DNA of 64,000 nt from JAXGRD01 sp040766105 (lineage in GTDB: Bacteria > Bacillota > Clostridia > Peptostreptococcales > Anaerovoracaceae). Shown here piece by piece: positions 1 to 7,302 of this stretch. The stretch is from the NCBI GenBank assembly GCA_040766105.1, contig JAXGRD010000003.1, forward strand, positions 1 through 64,000, in the 5' to 3' direction. The translations under genes and the position numbers were made by a program. Under the pieces are notes generated by a model. It ran no database searches, was not told where the DNA came from, and worked only from the letters and a program-made list of their open reading frames with translations. The stretch's first letter is position 1; every line of letters starts with the position of its first letter.

Positions 1-857
1 GCATTTAATACGCTTTTGGCCAGAGTTCCGCTCTTTAGCATCATTAACCCCAGCAAAACCGCATATCCAAGTATCGTCATGGTACTTGTGTGTATATCTG
101 TTATCTTTATTGTCTTAACTAATACTGCATATATTCCAAGACAAACCATTAAAAAGAGTCCTTGTAGTCCAAGTGCAAATAGTCCTTTGATATAGTTTGT
201 GCCAATTTGTCCCCACTCTTTGTTTCCCATTGTGGCAAATGGAATGGCTGAAACCGATGAGTAAACATAAATCTCAAACATTCTTCCGTAAACCACAAGC
301 ATGATTACAATGGAAATTACCTCTATGGCAACCTTTATGAGTGAGGTTTCAAAGAGAATCATGACAAGCTCTCCAAGCCCCTTTTCTTTTAAGGTATCCA
401 TCATTGCCACTATCTGATCTCCGGAAACGGTGGCAGAGGTATTTATCACCCCTGCCGCCTTATTTACCATATGTTGTGCCACATCAAAGACTGCCATTGA
501 AAACTCAAAAGCATGAGATACTAACCATACAGCAATCCACATCTTAATGATGTACTTAAAAAATTCAAAGGTGTCCGTATCATGCATATTGTTCTTTTGC
601 ATTACCATATTGATAAGCTCAATACAAAGGACTGCTGTGATGATTAGTCCCGCTATGGGAATAATGACGGAATCGTTAATGCTTTTGATAAAGGCAAATA
701 CATCTCCGTTCCACCCCATGGGAGTTTTTCCTACATCTGTTGCAACTGCACCAACTTTATCGTTGATGTCAAGAAACATGGACTCTAAGTTTGCTTGGAT
801 ACCGCCCAGTAGAAGTTCCTTAAAAAATTCTTCTATCTTGTCGAATATTCCAAACAT
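1..857 (-). CDS. TrbL/VirB6-like conjugal transfer membrane protein (partial, C-terminus outside window)
   Basis: An open frame runs from an ATG at 855-857 to the left edge, giving about 285 residues without a stop. The start is preceded by AAGGAG. The product opens with MFGIFDKIEEFF and is rich in hydrophobic segments (for example around SVIIPIAGLIITAVL and VAIEVISIVIMLVVY), as expected for the polytopic inner channel component of a Gram-positive type IV secretion system. It follows the Maff2 gene directly, the usual order in Tn1549-like elements. Family assignment rests on topology and position, so the broad role is more certain than the exact family name. Confidence 0.7.
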   Translation of the reverse strand, partial: MFGIFDKIEEFFKELLLGGIQANLESMFLDINDKVGAVATDVGKTPMGWNGDVFAFIKSINDSVIIPIAGLIITAVLCIELINMVMQKNNMHDTDTFEFFKYIIKMWIAVWLVSHAFEFSMAVFDVAQHMVNKAAGVINTSATVSGDQIVAMMDTLKEKGLGELVMILFETSLIKVAIEVISIVIMLVVYGRMFEIYVYSSVSAIPFATMGNKEWGQIGTNYIKGLFALGLQGLFLMVCLGIYAVLVKTIKITDIHTSTMTILGYAVLLGLMMLKSGTLAKSVLN

Positions 858-876
858 CTAAGCTCTCCTTTTCTTC

Positions 877-1092
877 TTACTTGAGTACATTGGCAAGAAG
901 TGGAATCAGCTTAAGTCCGATTAGGACAATACCGCCTCCTGCCATCAGCTGCTTAATACCTTGAGATTTTGCCCCCGGATTGTCATTGCCATATCCTTCC
1001 ATCAGGTTGATAACACCCCATGCTCCAAGTCCTGCACCTACTGCCATTACCAAAATCTTTAATACATTAACTGCCTGTGTAAAAAACTCCAT
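877..1092 (-). CDS. Maff2-family small membrane protein (VirB2/TrbC pilin-like)
   Basis: A 71-residue protein with two hydrophobic stretches, one after the N-terminus (VLKILVMAVGAGLGAWGV) and one near the C-terminus (GGGIVLIGLKLIPLLA), separated by a short polar glycine-rich loop (NDNPGAKSQG). This is the Maff2 pattern of Clostridia conjugative transposons, where the protein sits between the SSB/VirD4 region and the large TrbL-like membrane protein. By size and topology it resembles VirB2-type pilins, but that function is inference. It lies 19 bp upstream of the TrbL-like start and 3 bp after the SSB gene, so the three are probably co-transcribed. Confidence 0.8.
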   Translation of the reverse strand: MEFFTQAVNVLKILVMAVGAGLGAWGVINLMEGYGNDNPGAKSQGIKQLMAGGGIVLIGLKLIPLLANVLK

Positions 1093-1095
1093 AAT

Positions 1096-1407
1096 TTATT
1101 CCTCCTCGCTTTCTTCTTTCTTTTCAATCTTGTTATATGACTTCACTACAAAGTTTTTGTAAGTCTTTCCCTCTTTTTCACGCTTCTTAAAGTAACCAAA
1201 GATATGAATCAAATCGCCTTTTTCAAAGTCCTTTGCTTTCTCCGATTTTTCTCCATAGGCTGCACAGTTGATATACTCCTTGCCTTTCCCGTACTTTTTT
1301 ACAAGCGTGAAGTTTGCAACCTCAACAGTTTCTCCCTCTTTGCCAAAACTTGAAAAAGTGGGCTCTGCCAATAAATTGGCATTGATGTTAATCATTTCTT
1401 GCTTCAT
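1096..1407 (-). CDS. ssb: Single-stranded DNA-binding protein (ICE-encoded)
   Basis: A 103-residue OB-fold-like protein. Recognisable SSB features are the N-terminal strand ININANLLAEP, the segment VEVANFTLVKKYG, and YINCAAYGEKSEKAKDFEKGDLIHIFGYF, which matches the usual fold core of SSB. The tail is acidic (KKEESEEE) but lacks the classical DDDIPF tip. The start is set at the ATG at 1407, preceded by AAGGAG at 8 nt. An in-frame upstream ATG at 1521 with AGGAGG is possible but reads through a terminator hairpin. It probably coats transferred or replicating ICE single strands and travels with the conjugation genes. Confidence 0.75.
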   Translation of the reverse strand: MKQEMININANLLAEPTFSSFGKEGETVEVANFTLVKKYGKGKEYINCAAYGEKSEKAKDFEKGDLIHIFGYFKKREKEGKTYKNFVVKSYNKIEKKEESEEE

Positions 1408-1433
1408 TAAAAATTTCTCCTTTTCGTTTAAAT

Positions 1434-1470
1434 AAAAAAAGCGACCGGAATTTTTTCTTTTCCAATCGCT
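1434..1470 (-). terminator. Intrinsic terminator/attenuator between virD4 and ssb
   Basis: On the minus strand an 11-bp stem (AGCGATTGGAA with TTCCGGTCGCT, two G-T pairs) with an A-rich loop is followed by seven T residues (1434-1440). It lies upstream of the ssb start. An in-frame ATG with AGGAGG (1521) reads through it, so it could act as a translation-coupled attenuator as well as a plain terminator. Confidence 0.6.
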
Positions 1471-1574
1471 GATGCTCATCCTATTTACTTTTTTCTTAGT
1501 GGGACTTCGTATTCTTATCATCTTACCTCCTGACTTTGAGTAATAAAAAAGCAGCAAATCTATGTTTTTTAGAC

Positions 1575-2207
1575 TTACTGCACTCTTGTAATAACTGTTT
1601 CTCTATTTAATTTTGCTTTCCCTTTTCGCTTCATATAGCTTTCTATATCAAACAAGTTTTTCTTATTATAATCCTCCAGTAGCTTATAGTTCTTATGCTT
1701 TGTAATATCGAATTTATCTGATAGAAAAGGTCTGACACCACGAAGCTGAAAAATACATTTACCGCCATCCATGACTGTAATTTCATCTTGACTCATAAGC
1801 TCCTTACCTGTCTTTTGATAATTAAGTCCAAAACTTTTTTGATTACTCCTTGTTTCCGATGTGTTATATAAATCTATCGTTTCTTTTCCCAGTGTTTCGG
1901 AAAGTTCCTTTAATGTGGTCTTTTCCTTGCCACCAAGAAACAAGGTACTATCAAAGTTGCCCACAATTGTGTCAGCATTATCTTTATAGATTGCCTTTAG
2001 CTGAGATTGTGCTTGAAGAATTATACTCGCTGATATTTCTCTGGAACGGATTGTCGCTATCAGTTTTTCAAACTTTGGAATTAAGCCGATGTTTGCAAAC
2101 TCGTCAAGTAGGCATCTTACATGAACAGGTAATCTTCCTCCATACACATCATCTGCCTTATCACATAGCAGATTAAACAGCTGTGAGTACATAATAGACA
2201 CCACAAA
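1575..2207 (-). pseudogene. virD4: VirD4/TraG-type coupling protein, C-terminal fragment
   Basis: The C-terminal 210 codons of the type IV coupling protein, beginning at FVVSIMYSQLFNLL. It includes the Walker B region LLDEFANIG, the RSREISASIILQAQSQL motif and the usual QLRGVRPFLSDKFD tail. Upstream the frame runs into IME DNA that supplies the look-alike DTDKPFNF and a possible TTG start. The fragment could be translated alone but would lack the membrane anchor and Walker A. The rest of the gene is at 17850-18945 and 20434-20497. Taking one TTT of the shared AAYTTT site and one copy of the IS duplication, the three pieces add to 1785 nt, exactly 595 codons. Confidence 0.93.
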
Positions 2208-2210
2208 GTT
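2205..2210. other. IME attachment site, left (virD4 C-terminal side)
   Basis: The plus strand reads AAAGTT here and AAAATT at 17847-17852 (AACTTT and AATTTT in gene sense). Joining at this shared site restores the virD4 frame as ..DTDDTFNF-VVSIMY... The IME DNA just inside this end codes for DTDKPFNF, matching 17 of 24 bases of the displaced host sequence, so the attachment region imitates its target. A longer perfect repeat, ACACCACAAA at 2198-2207 and 17829-17838, would join the gene out of frame. Confidence 0.6.
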
Positions 2211-2315
2211 GAAGGGTTTATCTGTGTCGTACCGCTGATTTATCGAGAAACCGCCTGTTTTCAAGGGCTTTCAGCGTCATGCCGTGCCTTGCGTGGCGGC
2301 GAAATCGGCTAATAA

Positions 2316-2426
2316 TTCAACATTAGTTCAACTCCTTCCTCGTTTTTCACTACAAAACACCCGCGATTATCAGAAATAAGCAAAGGTAAGGAGGAAATGC
2401 AGGGCAGTTGAATTGCTGAGTTCAAC
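2316..2426. repeat. Integrase arm-type sites, left end (TTCAAC)
   Basis: TTCAAC occurs at 2316-2321 and 2327-2332 (11 bp apart, within ATTCAAC then AGTTCAAC), again at 2421-2426, and inverted (GTTGAA) at 2407-2412. The same motif with the same 11-bp spacing recurs at the other end (17706-17752). Helically phased sites just inside both ends fit binding by the small N-terminal arm-binding domain of a Tn916-type integrase. Confidence 0.6.
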
Positions 2427-2450
2427 TTTCCTGCATTGTCCCTGTCGGCA

Positions 2451-3914
2451 TCAGCCGAGCTTCTTGTCCTTGTTGAATTCGATGACCTTGGGCATAAAGG
2501 CTTCTTCGATACAGTCAGCCATCCGGCTTTCGGCCTCGTCCATGATGTGACTGTAAATATCCGTTGTGGTAGAAACATTGGCGTGTCCGAGCCGGTGGGA
2601 GATGCTCACAATATCCATGCCGTTGAAGCAAAGCATACTGGCCTGAGTGTATCTGAAAGCATGGGGATTGATATGGGGCAGACCGTTCTTCTTGGCAAAA
2701 GCGTCGAGCCATGTGTTCACCCATGTCGGGTGCATCGGGCTTCCGTCAGTCTCCGGGAAACACAGATTGTGTTCATGCCACTTGTTGCCCATATTCAAAG
2801 CGTTGCGTTCATACCACGCCCGGTACTCTCTCAGCTCATCGAGCATCTGCCGGGGAATGGAGACATAGCGGACGGCTTTCGGCGTCTTGGGCTCTCCGAG
2901 ATACGTCCCTTTCTGCGGCGTATAGAGGACAGCTTGGTCGATATAGATGCGGCTGAATTTCCAGTCAATCTTGTCCCATTGCAGACCGAGGACTTCGCCG
3001 CGCCTCGCTCCTGTCACCATGAACATATGAATCATCACGCGCCAGTTCATAGCTTCGTTCTCCAGAGCCTCCCATATAGCCGTCATGGTGTCTGCCTGAA
3101 AATAGTTCGGGTCATGCTTTTCACGCTTGGGCGGGGCGGCACGTTTGGCGGCGTTGTCCTTGATAAGCAGTTCCTTGACTGCCTGTTCCAAAATGGTTTC
3201 AATCAGCAGATGGTACTTGATGACGGTGTTGTTGGAGTAGGATTCGTCCTTGGTGGAGACAACGAACAATTCCTCCGGCTTCATCTGCAATGCCCGACAA
3301 AACTTCATCATCGTCACGTCCTTGATGGTATGACCGCTGATGAGCTGATTGATCGTCCTGTGGTAGAGCGCAGCGGAGCCGTCCGCTTTCAGCGTTTTGG
3401 TGTAGGCGATAAACTGCTGTTTGTTGTAACCGTGCTGCTGAAGCACCTCAATCAAATCCACGTCCTCACGGAGCGTGATTATTTTGCTGTCGCGCCGAAT
3501 ATTTGTCTGTTTGAGCTGCTCATAAAGCTGATTCAGGTGCTGGGGACGGATTTCATCGAGCTTCATATGACCGATTGCCTTGTTAATATAGACGAGCGTT
3601 TTTCTGTAAGCGTCAGCAGTGGAAGGACGTATCAGACCGTTTTTTTCTCTCAGGTCAATTACATAACTGCTATACTCGGCAAAGGTCTGGCGACCATCCA
3701 AGACAATACCGTCCCTGCACTGCTGCTCAAAAATCGCTGCCTGTTTCTGAGCCTCTTTTTCGGCGCGTTTTTCCGTCCAGCCTTCCGGCACCTTCCACGT
3801 CATGGTGTAGGGCTTGAGCTGTTTCCCGGTAATCGGGTCACGCCCTTTGTGAACGCGGATGCCATAGGAAATTACAGCGCCGTCCTTGTTCCTTCTTGCT
3901 TGAATATTCGCCAT
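2451..3914 (-). CDS. int: Tyrosine recombinase (Tn916-type integrase) with inserted XRE-like domain
   Basis: A 487-residue integrase of the IME. The N-terminal arm-binding part begins MANIQARRNKDGAVISYG. The catalytic domain holds Arg304 in TGARRGEV, the HAFRYT box (His418, Arg421), LGHANVSTT and the nucleophile Tyr454 in TDIYSH, so it should be active. Unusually, residues about 150-220 between the core-binding and catalytic parts resemble a helix-turn-helix regulator (for example AALYHRTINQLISGHTIKD then FCRALQMKPEELF). That insert makes it longer than Tn916 Int (405 residues). The start has AAGGAGGAGCTACC before ATG. The gene is 12 bp downstream of the excisionase and next to the left end. 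It catalyses site-specific integration into virD4 and, with Xis, excision. Confidence 0.93.
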   Translation of the reverse strand: MANIQARRNKDGAVISYGIRVHKGRDPITGKQLKPYTMTWKVPEGWTEKRAEKEAQKQAAIFEQQCRDGIVLDGRQTFAEYSSYVIDLREKNGLIRPSTADAYRKTLVYINKAIGHMKLDEIRPQHLNQLYEQLKQTNIRRDSKIITLREDVDLIEVLQQHGYNKQQFIAYTKTLKADGSAALYHRTINQLISGHTIKDVTMMKFCRALQMKPEELFVVSTKDESYSNNTVIKYHLLIETILEQAVKELLIKDNAAKRAAPPKREKHDPNYFQADTMTAIWEALENEAMNWRVMIHMFMVTGARRGEVLGLQWDKIDWKFSRIYIDQAVLYTPQKGTYLGEPKTPKAVRYVSIPRQMLDELREYRAWYERNALNMGNKWHEHNLCFPETDGSPMHPTWVNTWLDAFAKKNGLPHINPHAFRYTQASMLCFNGMDIVSISHRLGHANVSTTTDIYSHIMDEAESRMADCIEEAFMPKVIEFNKDKKLG

Positions 3915-3926
3915 GGTAGCTCCTCC

Positions 3927-4160
3927 TTAGATTTGGATTCGCCTGATCGTCCCAAGCTGAGGCGTGGGGACAGGCTCCGGGGCAGTTGCGCCCTCGGTCA
4001 AAGTTTTCATAAGCACCTGTTCACATATTAGGTACTTGCGCCCGGCCTTCACGCAGGGCAGTTGACCGCTTATACACATCTCGCGGATTCTGTATTTGGT
4101 CAGCCCTGGGACAAGCTCGGCGGCTTCGTTGATGGTCAGCATCCTGATTTCATTCGCCAT
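3927..4160 (-). CDS. xis: Excisionase-like helix-turn-helix protein
   Basis: A 77-residue protein with a MerR/excisionase-type winged helix: LTINEAAELVPGLTKYRIREMC followed by ISGQLPCVKAGRKYLICEQVL. The opening resembles Tn916 Xis and the HTH_17 family, in which one helix reads DNA and the GRKYLI hairpin is the wing. The C-terminal part is proline-rich and probably disordered. AAGGAGGACTTTC precedes the ATG. Position immediately upstream of int fits a directionality factor that bends the attachment DNA and favours excision. The function is inferred from family and location. Confidence 0.85.
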   Translation of the reverse strand: MANEIRMLTINEAAELVPGLTKYRIREMCISGQLPCVKAGRKYLICEQVLMKTLTEGATAPEPVPTPQLGTIRRIQI

Positions 4161-4348
4161 GAAAGTCCTCCTTAATGAAACGGGACGCCCGACGATATGA
4201 GTATATCATCTTGCGTCCAAACAATCAACCTATATAGTGATAATTATTTGTTACTTCGTGATGTCCTTTTTTAGAGGTTATCGCATTCAAAGTCGTGATC
4301 GAGTGAGCGAGTGCGCGAGAGGATTGCCCGACAGCGTGAAGGTCATTT

Positions 4349-4541
4349 GTCAACGAAACTTGTCAACGAGCCTCAAAAGACTTTTTCAATTTTCGGCAGA
4401 CCTCCGATTTTTGATTTTTTCTTTTTTCCATTTTTCTTGTTGACACCGTTGACATTTATCGGTTTTCTGGCTCTACACCTTGAAAAGAGGGTCTTTTTCT
4501 GTCAACTGAGTTGTCAACGAACCTGTCAACAAAGCGTCAAC
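4349..4541. repeat. GTCAAC iteron-like array (candidate IME replication origin)
   Basis: The stretch 4161-4551 has no gene. It contains eight copies of GTCAAC or its complement: 4349, 4362, 4439 (inverted), 4448 (inverted), 4501, 4513, 4525 and 4536. The last four are spaced 12, 12 and 11 bp. An AT-rich tract (4381-4440) lies beside them. Spacing near one helical turn, plus the adjoining VapE-like ATPase and primase genes, suggests binding sites of an initiator. An operator cluster for the replication operon is the alternative. The repeat also recurs once at 4621 inside the VapE-like gene. Confidence 0.55.
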
Positions 4542-4551
4542 GGGAGCGTAA

Positions 4552-5901
4552 TTACCACCCATCGGGCAGCTCCATTTGCTCCGTGACCTCCGTAAATCCA
4601 TCGGGGATTTTACTCTCCCTGTTGACACGTTGCCATGACCGTTGGCGTCCATATCCGGCAAAACGGTGCTGCGGGCCTTCCGTCCATCCCTCAATACTGT
4701 TGTTCATAATATCGCAGATCTCTTTCAGCTCCCACGCCTTCGGCTCATCGAACTGATGCTTGAAAGCCTCACGGTACAGCAGCAGAGAGCAGACATATTC
4801 ATTCTCACAGTCATCCAGGTAGGCTTGAATGATACCCGCCTTGCTGTCCTCCGGCATGAAGTCGCGTTGCAGCTGCTTCATCTTTTGTTCCATCTCCGGC
4901 GAAAATCTGAGTTTGAAATTGCCGCTTTTGTAGATGGTCATCGCCTCTGCCCACATCTGGCAAATATAAGCTCTGGCCTCCGCCTCATCGTCGAGGATAT
5001 GAACTTCTGCCTTGTCAGCGCGAATCAGAACGGGGATAAAACGCCGGTTGCCTGTCCTGTCCAGAGGGAGGAAGTCGAGAGAGTTGGACGAGCCGCCGAA
5101 CACGCATTGTCGGGGTCTGTCCTCCGGGTGAGTCTCATACGGGACTTTGTAGGTTTCCTTCTGTCGGCTGAGAAACGATTTGATTTCCTCAATGCTCTTG
5201 GCGCTTGCCGTAGCTATCATTTCGGACATCTCAATAATCCAATGACCTTTCAGCTTGCGGTAAACATTTTCATCGTCAATCCGGCGCAGGTCATCGGAAA
5301 ACCAATCATCACTGATTGCAAGCAGCCGGAAGAAGGTGGACTTGCCCGCCCCCTGACCTCCGACAAGGCAAAGCATGAACTCGTATTTGCAGCCGGGATG
5401 GAACACTCTGCTGATAGCGCCGAGCATGAACAGCTTGAGGGCCTCATAGGTGTATTCCTCAATATCGGCTCCGAGGTACTTGTTCAACACATAGCGGATT
5501 CGCTCCGTACCGTCCCATTCAAGGGCGTTGAGATAATCCCTGATGGGGTGGTATTGGTTTTCATTGGCGACAATCTTGATGGCGGACAGGATTTTCTTTT
5601 CGTTTGTCAGACTGTAGTTATCTTCAAGATAGAGCATCAGATAATTCAAATCCGTGTCGGTCAGGCTTGAGCTGCTTCGCTCCCAGCCGAGAGGTTTCAC
5701 AATATCCTGCATCCCGGTCAGGCAGTTGTGCCAGATGGCTCCCCGAATTAGGGGGTCATTTTCAAAAACGGTAATGCAGTTTCGGATATTCTGTTTGACG
5801 CCGCCCTTCTCCGTAGTCTCCAAGCCGCGTTTGATTTCCTCAACGCTCGGTACCGGTTCTGAGATATTGGGGAGCGTCGAGCTTTGCAATTCGTCGTTCA
5901 A
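4552..5901 (-). CDS. VapE/VirE-family ATPase (replication helicase-like)
   Basis: A 449-residue protein of the virulence-associated E family. An N-terminal region with WDGTERIRYVLNKYLGAD precedes a P-loop GGQGAGKST (about residue 180), the segment GHWIIEMSEMI with acidic residues of a Walker B type, and FGGSSNSLDFLPLDRTGNRRFIPV, the sensor/arginine region typical of this family. VapE proteins work with primases in phage satellites and mobile elements as superfamily-3-like helicases. The start is probably the TTG at 5901, after AGGAAG, overlapping the primase gene by 62 bp. It lies beside the GTCAAC array, pointing to IME replication. Confidence 0.85.
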   Translation of the reverse strand: MNDELQSSTLPNISEPVPSVEEIKRGLETTEKGGVKQNIRNCITVFENDPLIRGAIWHNCLTGMQDIVKPLGWERSSSSLTDTDLNYLMLYLEDNYSLTNEKKILSAIKIVANENQYHPIRDYLNALEWDGTERIRYVLNKYLGADIEEYTYEALKLFMLGAISRVFHPGCKYEFMLCLVGGQGAGKSTFFRLLAISDDWFSDDLRRIDDENVYRKLKGHWIIEMSEMIATASAKSIEEIKSFLSRQKETYKVPYETHPEDRPRQCVFGGSSNSLDFLPLDRTGNRRFIPVLIRADKAEVHILDDEAEARAYICQMWAEAMTIYKSGNFKLRFSPEMEQKMKQLQRDFMPEDSKAGIIQAYLDDCENEYVCSLLLYREAFKHQFDEPKAWELKEICDIMNNSIEGWTEGPQHRFAGYGRQRSWQRVNRESKIPDGFTEVTEQMELPDGW

Positions 5902-6436
5902 GTTTCATCACTTCCTCTCTTGTGTCCTTAACAACAAAAGCTCTTTCCGGCTCATCACCGCAGTCGAGAATATCGAGCAGATATTCGACATAATCCGACT
6001 TTTGCAGAGCCTCAACAAACAGGGGGTGCCAGTCCTCATCCTCCGGCGATGGTGCGTATTCGGTTTTCCAGTTTTGCAGATGCCGGTAATAATCCGTAAG
6101 TACGGAACGGCACCGTTGTTCATCCGTCTTGTCGGGGACAGGCTTTCGCAGTCTTGCCACTACGGAAGGGCGGCCAGCGGACAAACCAAAATCGTATGCC
6201 AGCTTCTTCGCTGCTTCGTAGGGTGACAGTCCAAACAGTCTCGCCGTCAGGTCAACGGCATCGCCGGTAGCGCCGCAGCCGAAGCAGTAATAACGCTCAT
6301 CGAGTTTCATGCTTGGGGATTTATCCTCATGGAAAATGCAGCAAGTCATGCCGTTGCGATTGACCTTCAATCCGTAATGCTCGGCGGCAGCTCTCGCCGC
6401 TACGATCTTTGCAGTTTCAAATATACTTGTTATCAT
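5840..6436 (-). CDS. CHC2 zinc-finger primase-like protein
   Basis: A 198-residue protein whose first 90 residues form a DnaG-type CHC2 zinc finger: CCIFHEDKSPSMKLD then YYCFGCGATGDAVDL, giving the Cys-His-Cys-Cys ligands. This is followed by LFGLSPYEAAKKLAYDFGL as in many element primases. There is no TOPRIM domain, so it is probably a zinc-binding partner that needs another catalytic subunit or assists the VapE-like ATPase. GGAGGGGAT precedes the ATG at 6436. The gene overlaps the next one, which implies translational coupling. Confidence 0.85.
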   Translation of the reverse strand: MITSIFETAKIVAARAAAEHYGLKVNRNGMTCCIFHEDKSPSMKLDERYYCFGCGATGDAVDLTARLFGLSPYEAAKKLAYDFGLSAGRPSVVARLRKPVPDKTDEQRCRSVLTDYYRHLQNWKTEYAPSPEDEDWHPLFVEALQKSDYVEYLLDILDCGDEPERAFVVKDTREEVMKLERRIAKLDAPQYLRTGTER

Positions 6437-6452
6437 ATCCCCTCCAAATGAA

Positions 6453-6491
6453 AAACGGCGCTTGTGAATCGTGTCATCACAAACGCCGTTT
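6453..6491 (-). terminator. Hairpin terminator upstream of the primase gene
   Basis: On the minus strand AAACGGCG plus TTGTGA pairs with TCACAA plus CGCCGTTT, followed by TTTTCATTT. It separates the Bro-N gene from the primase/VapE pair. Confidence 0.6.
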
Positions 6492-6515
6492 CTCTGTCAA
6501 CCATTATAATTCAGT

Positions 6516-7289
6516 TCACTCGTTTCGCTCCGTGCCATACAAGCCGGTGCAGCAGACTTCCATGCAGACGCCGTGCTCGCATTCGTCCAACGTATAGGGG
6601 CAATTATCACAACGGGGGTCGATTTCATTCTTCACATCTGTCCCCATTACGGAGGACAACAGATTGTTCAGCGATTCATCATCAACCTTGTGAATGATCT
6701 CAATACCGATAGTTTTGTCGGGCATATATTCCTCTCCGCTTAGAGCGAAATTTGCAATTTTTCGCGGCAGGCAGTCATCCTCTCGCCAGTCCTGGCACAG
6801 CGGCTGTACCTTCTTCGCCAGCTCATAGTAGTAAGCATCTCGTTTCGCCCGACGCACAACTCTCATCAAGGCTCCGGGGTCGAGCTCGGATTTTTTTAGG
6901 AACAGGGTTTTCGTGTCGTCAATCAAGCCGGAAATGGCATCGCGCCAAATGCAATAAGAAACAACATCCGGCTCAGACAGCTTGCTTTTACTGAGTAGTT
7001 CAAAGAAGCCGTCGTCATCAATGAAGCTCATCATCACCGTCTGTCTTGCGTCGCTGCCATCGGCACGCTGCCCGGTTGTAATCTCAATAGGGAGCTTCAC
7101 CACGTCCTCGCAATGCCGTTTCAGCGCAGACCTTGGGCTCCTGAATCCGGCAATAGCAGCAGCATCGTTTCCGTTGAGAAGTAAGTCCTCTCCGTCATAA
7201 TAGACGCGCAGTCTTTTTCCATCTTCGCAGATAAAATCTGTGATGAAATCCTGCGTGTGCTCGTTTCTGATGGGAAAGTAGTCTTTCAT
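6516..7289 (-). CDS. Bro-N domain protein with cysteine-rich tail
   Basis: A 257-residue protein. Residues about 15-115 look like a BRO N-terminal domain: LRVYYDGEDLLLNGNDAAAI, then a basic segment ALKRHCEDVVKL, then FIDDDGFFELLSKSKLSEPD, the usual strand-helix pattern of phage and mobile-element antirepressors. The C-terminus carries a possible metal site, CDNCPYTLDECEHGVCMEVCC. The start is set at the ATG at 7289, 8 nt after AGGAGG. A longer reading would overlap the relaxase and has no ribosome binding site. A role in IME gene control is plausible but not shown. Confidence 0.65.
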   Translation of the reverse strand: MKDYFPIRNEHTQDFITDFICEDGKRLRVYYDGEDLLLNGNDAAAIAGFRSPRSALKRHCEDVVKLPIEITTGQRADGSDARQTVMMSFIDDDGFFELLSKSKLSEPDVVSYCIWRDAISGLIDDTKTLFLKKSELDPGALMRVVRRAKRDAYYYELAKKVQPLCQDWREDDCLPRKIANFALSGEEYMPDKTIGIEIIHKVDDESLNNLLSSVMGTDVKNEIDPRCDNCPYTLDECEHGVCMEVCCTGLYGTERNE

Positions 7290-7302
7290 AGCATAATCCT
7301 CC

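Noticed and set aside
2198..2207. ACACCACAAA, perfect 10-bp repeat with 17829-17838, as the IME crossover core
   Set aside because: Joining there leaves virD4 out of frame (1796 nt). Joining at AAYTTT gives an exact 595-codon gene, so the 10-bp match is more likely part of flanking integrase recognition.
2309..2578. 89-codon frame at the IME left end
   Set aside because: It overlaps the integrase end and the arm sites, and has no recognisable start signal.
2436..4031. 531-codon plus-strand frame
   Set aside because: It lies wholly antisense to the integrase and excisionase genes, which carry clear motifs; coding-strand shadow.
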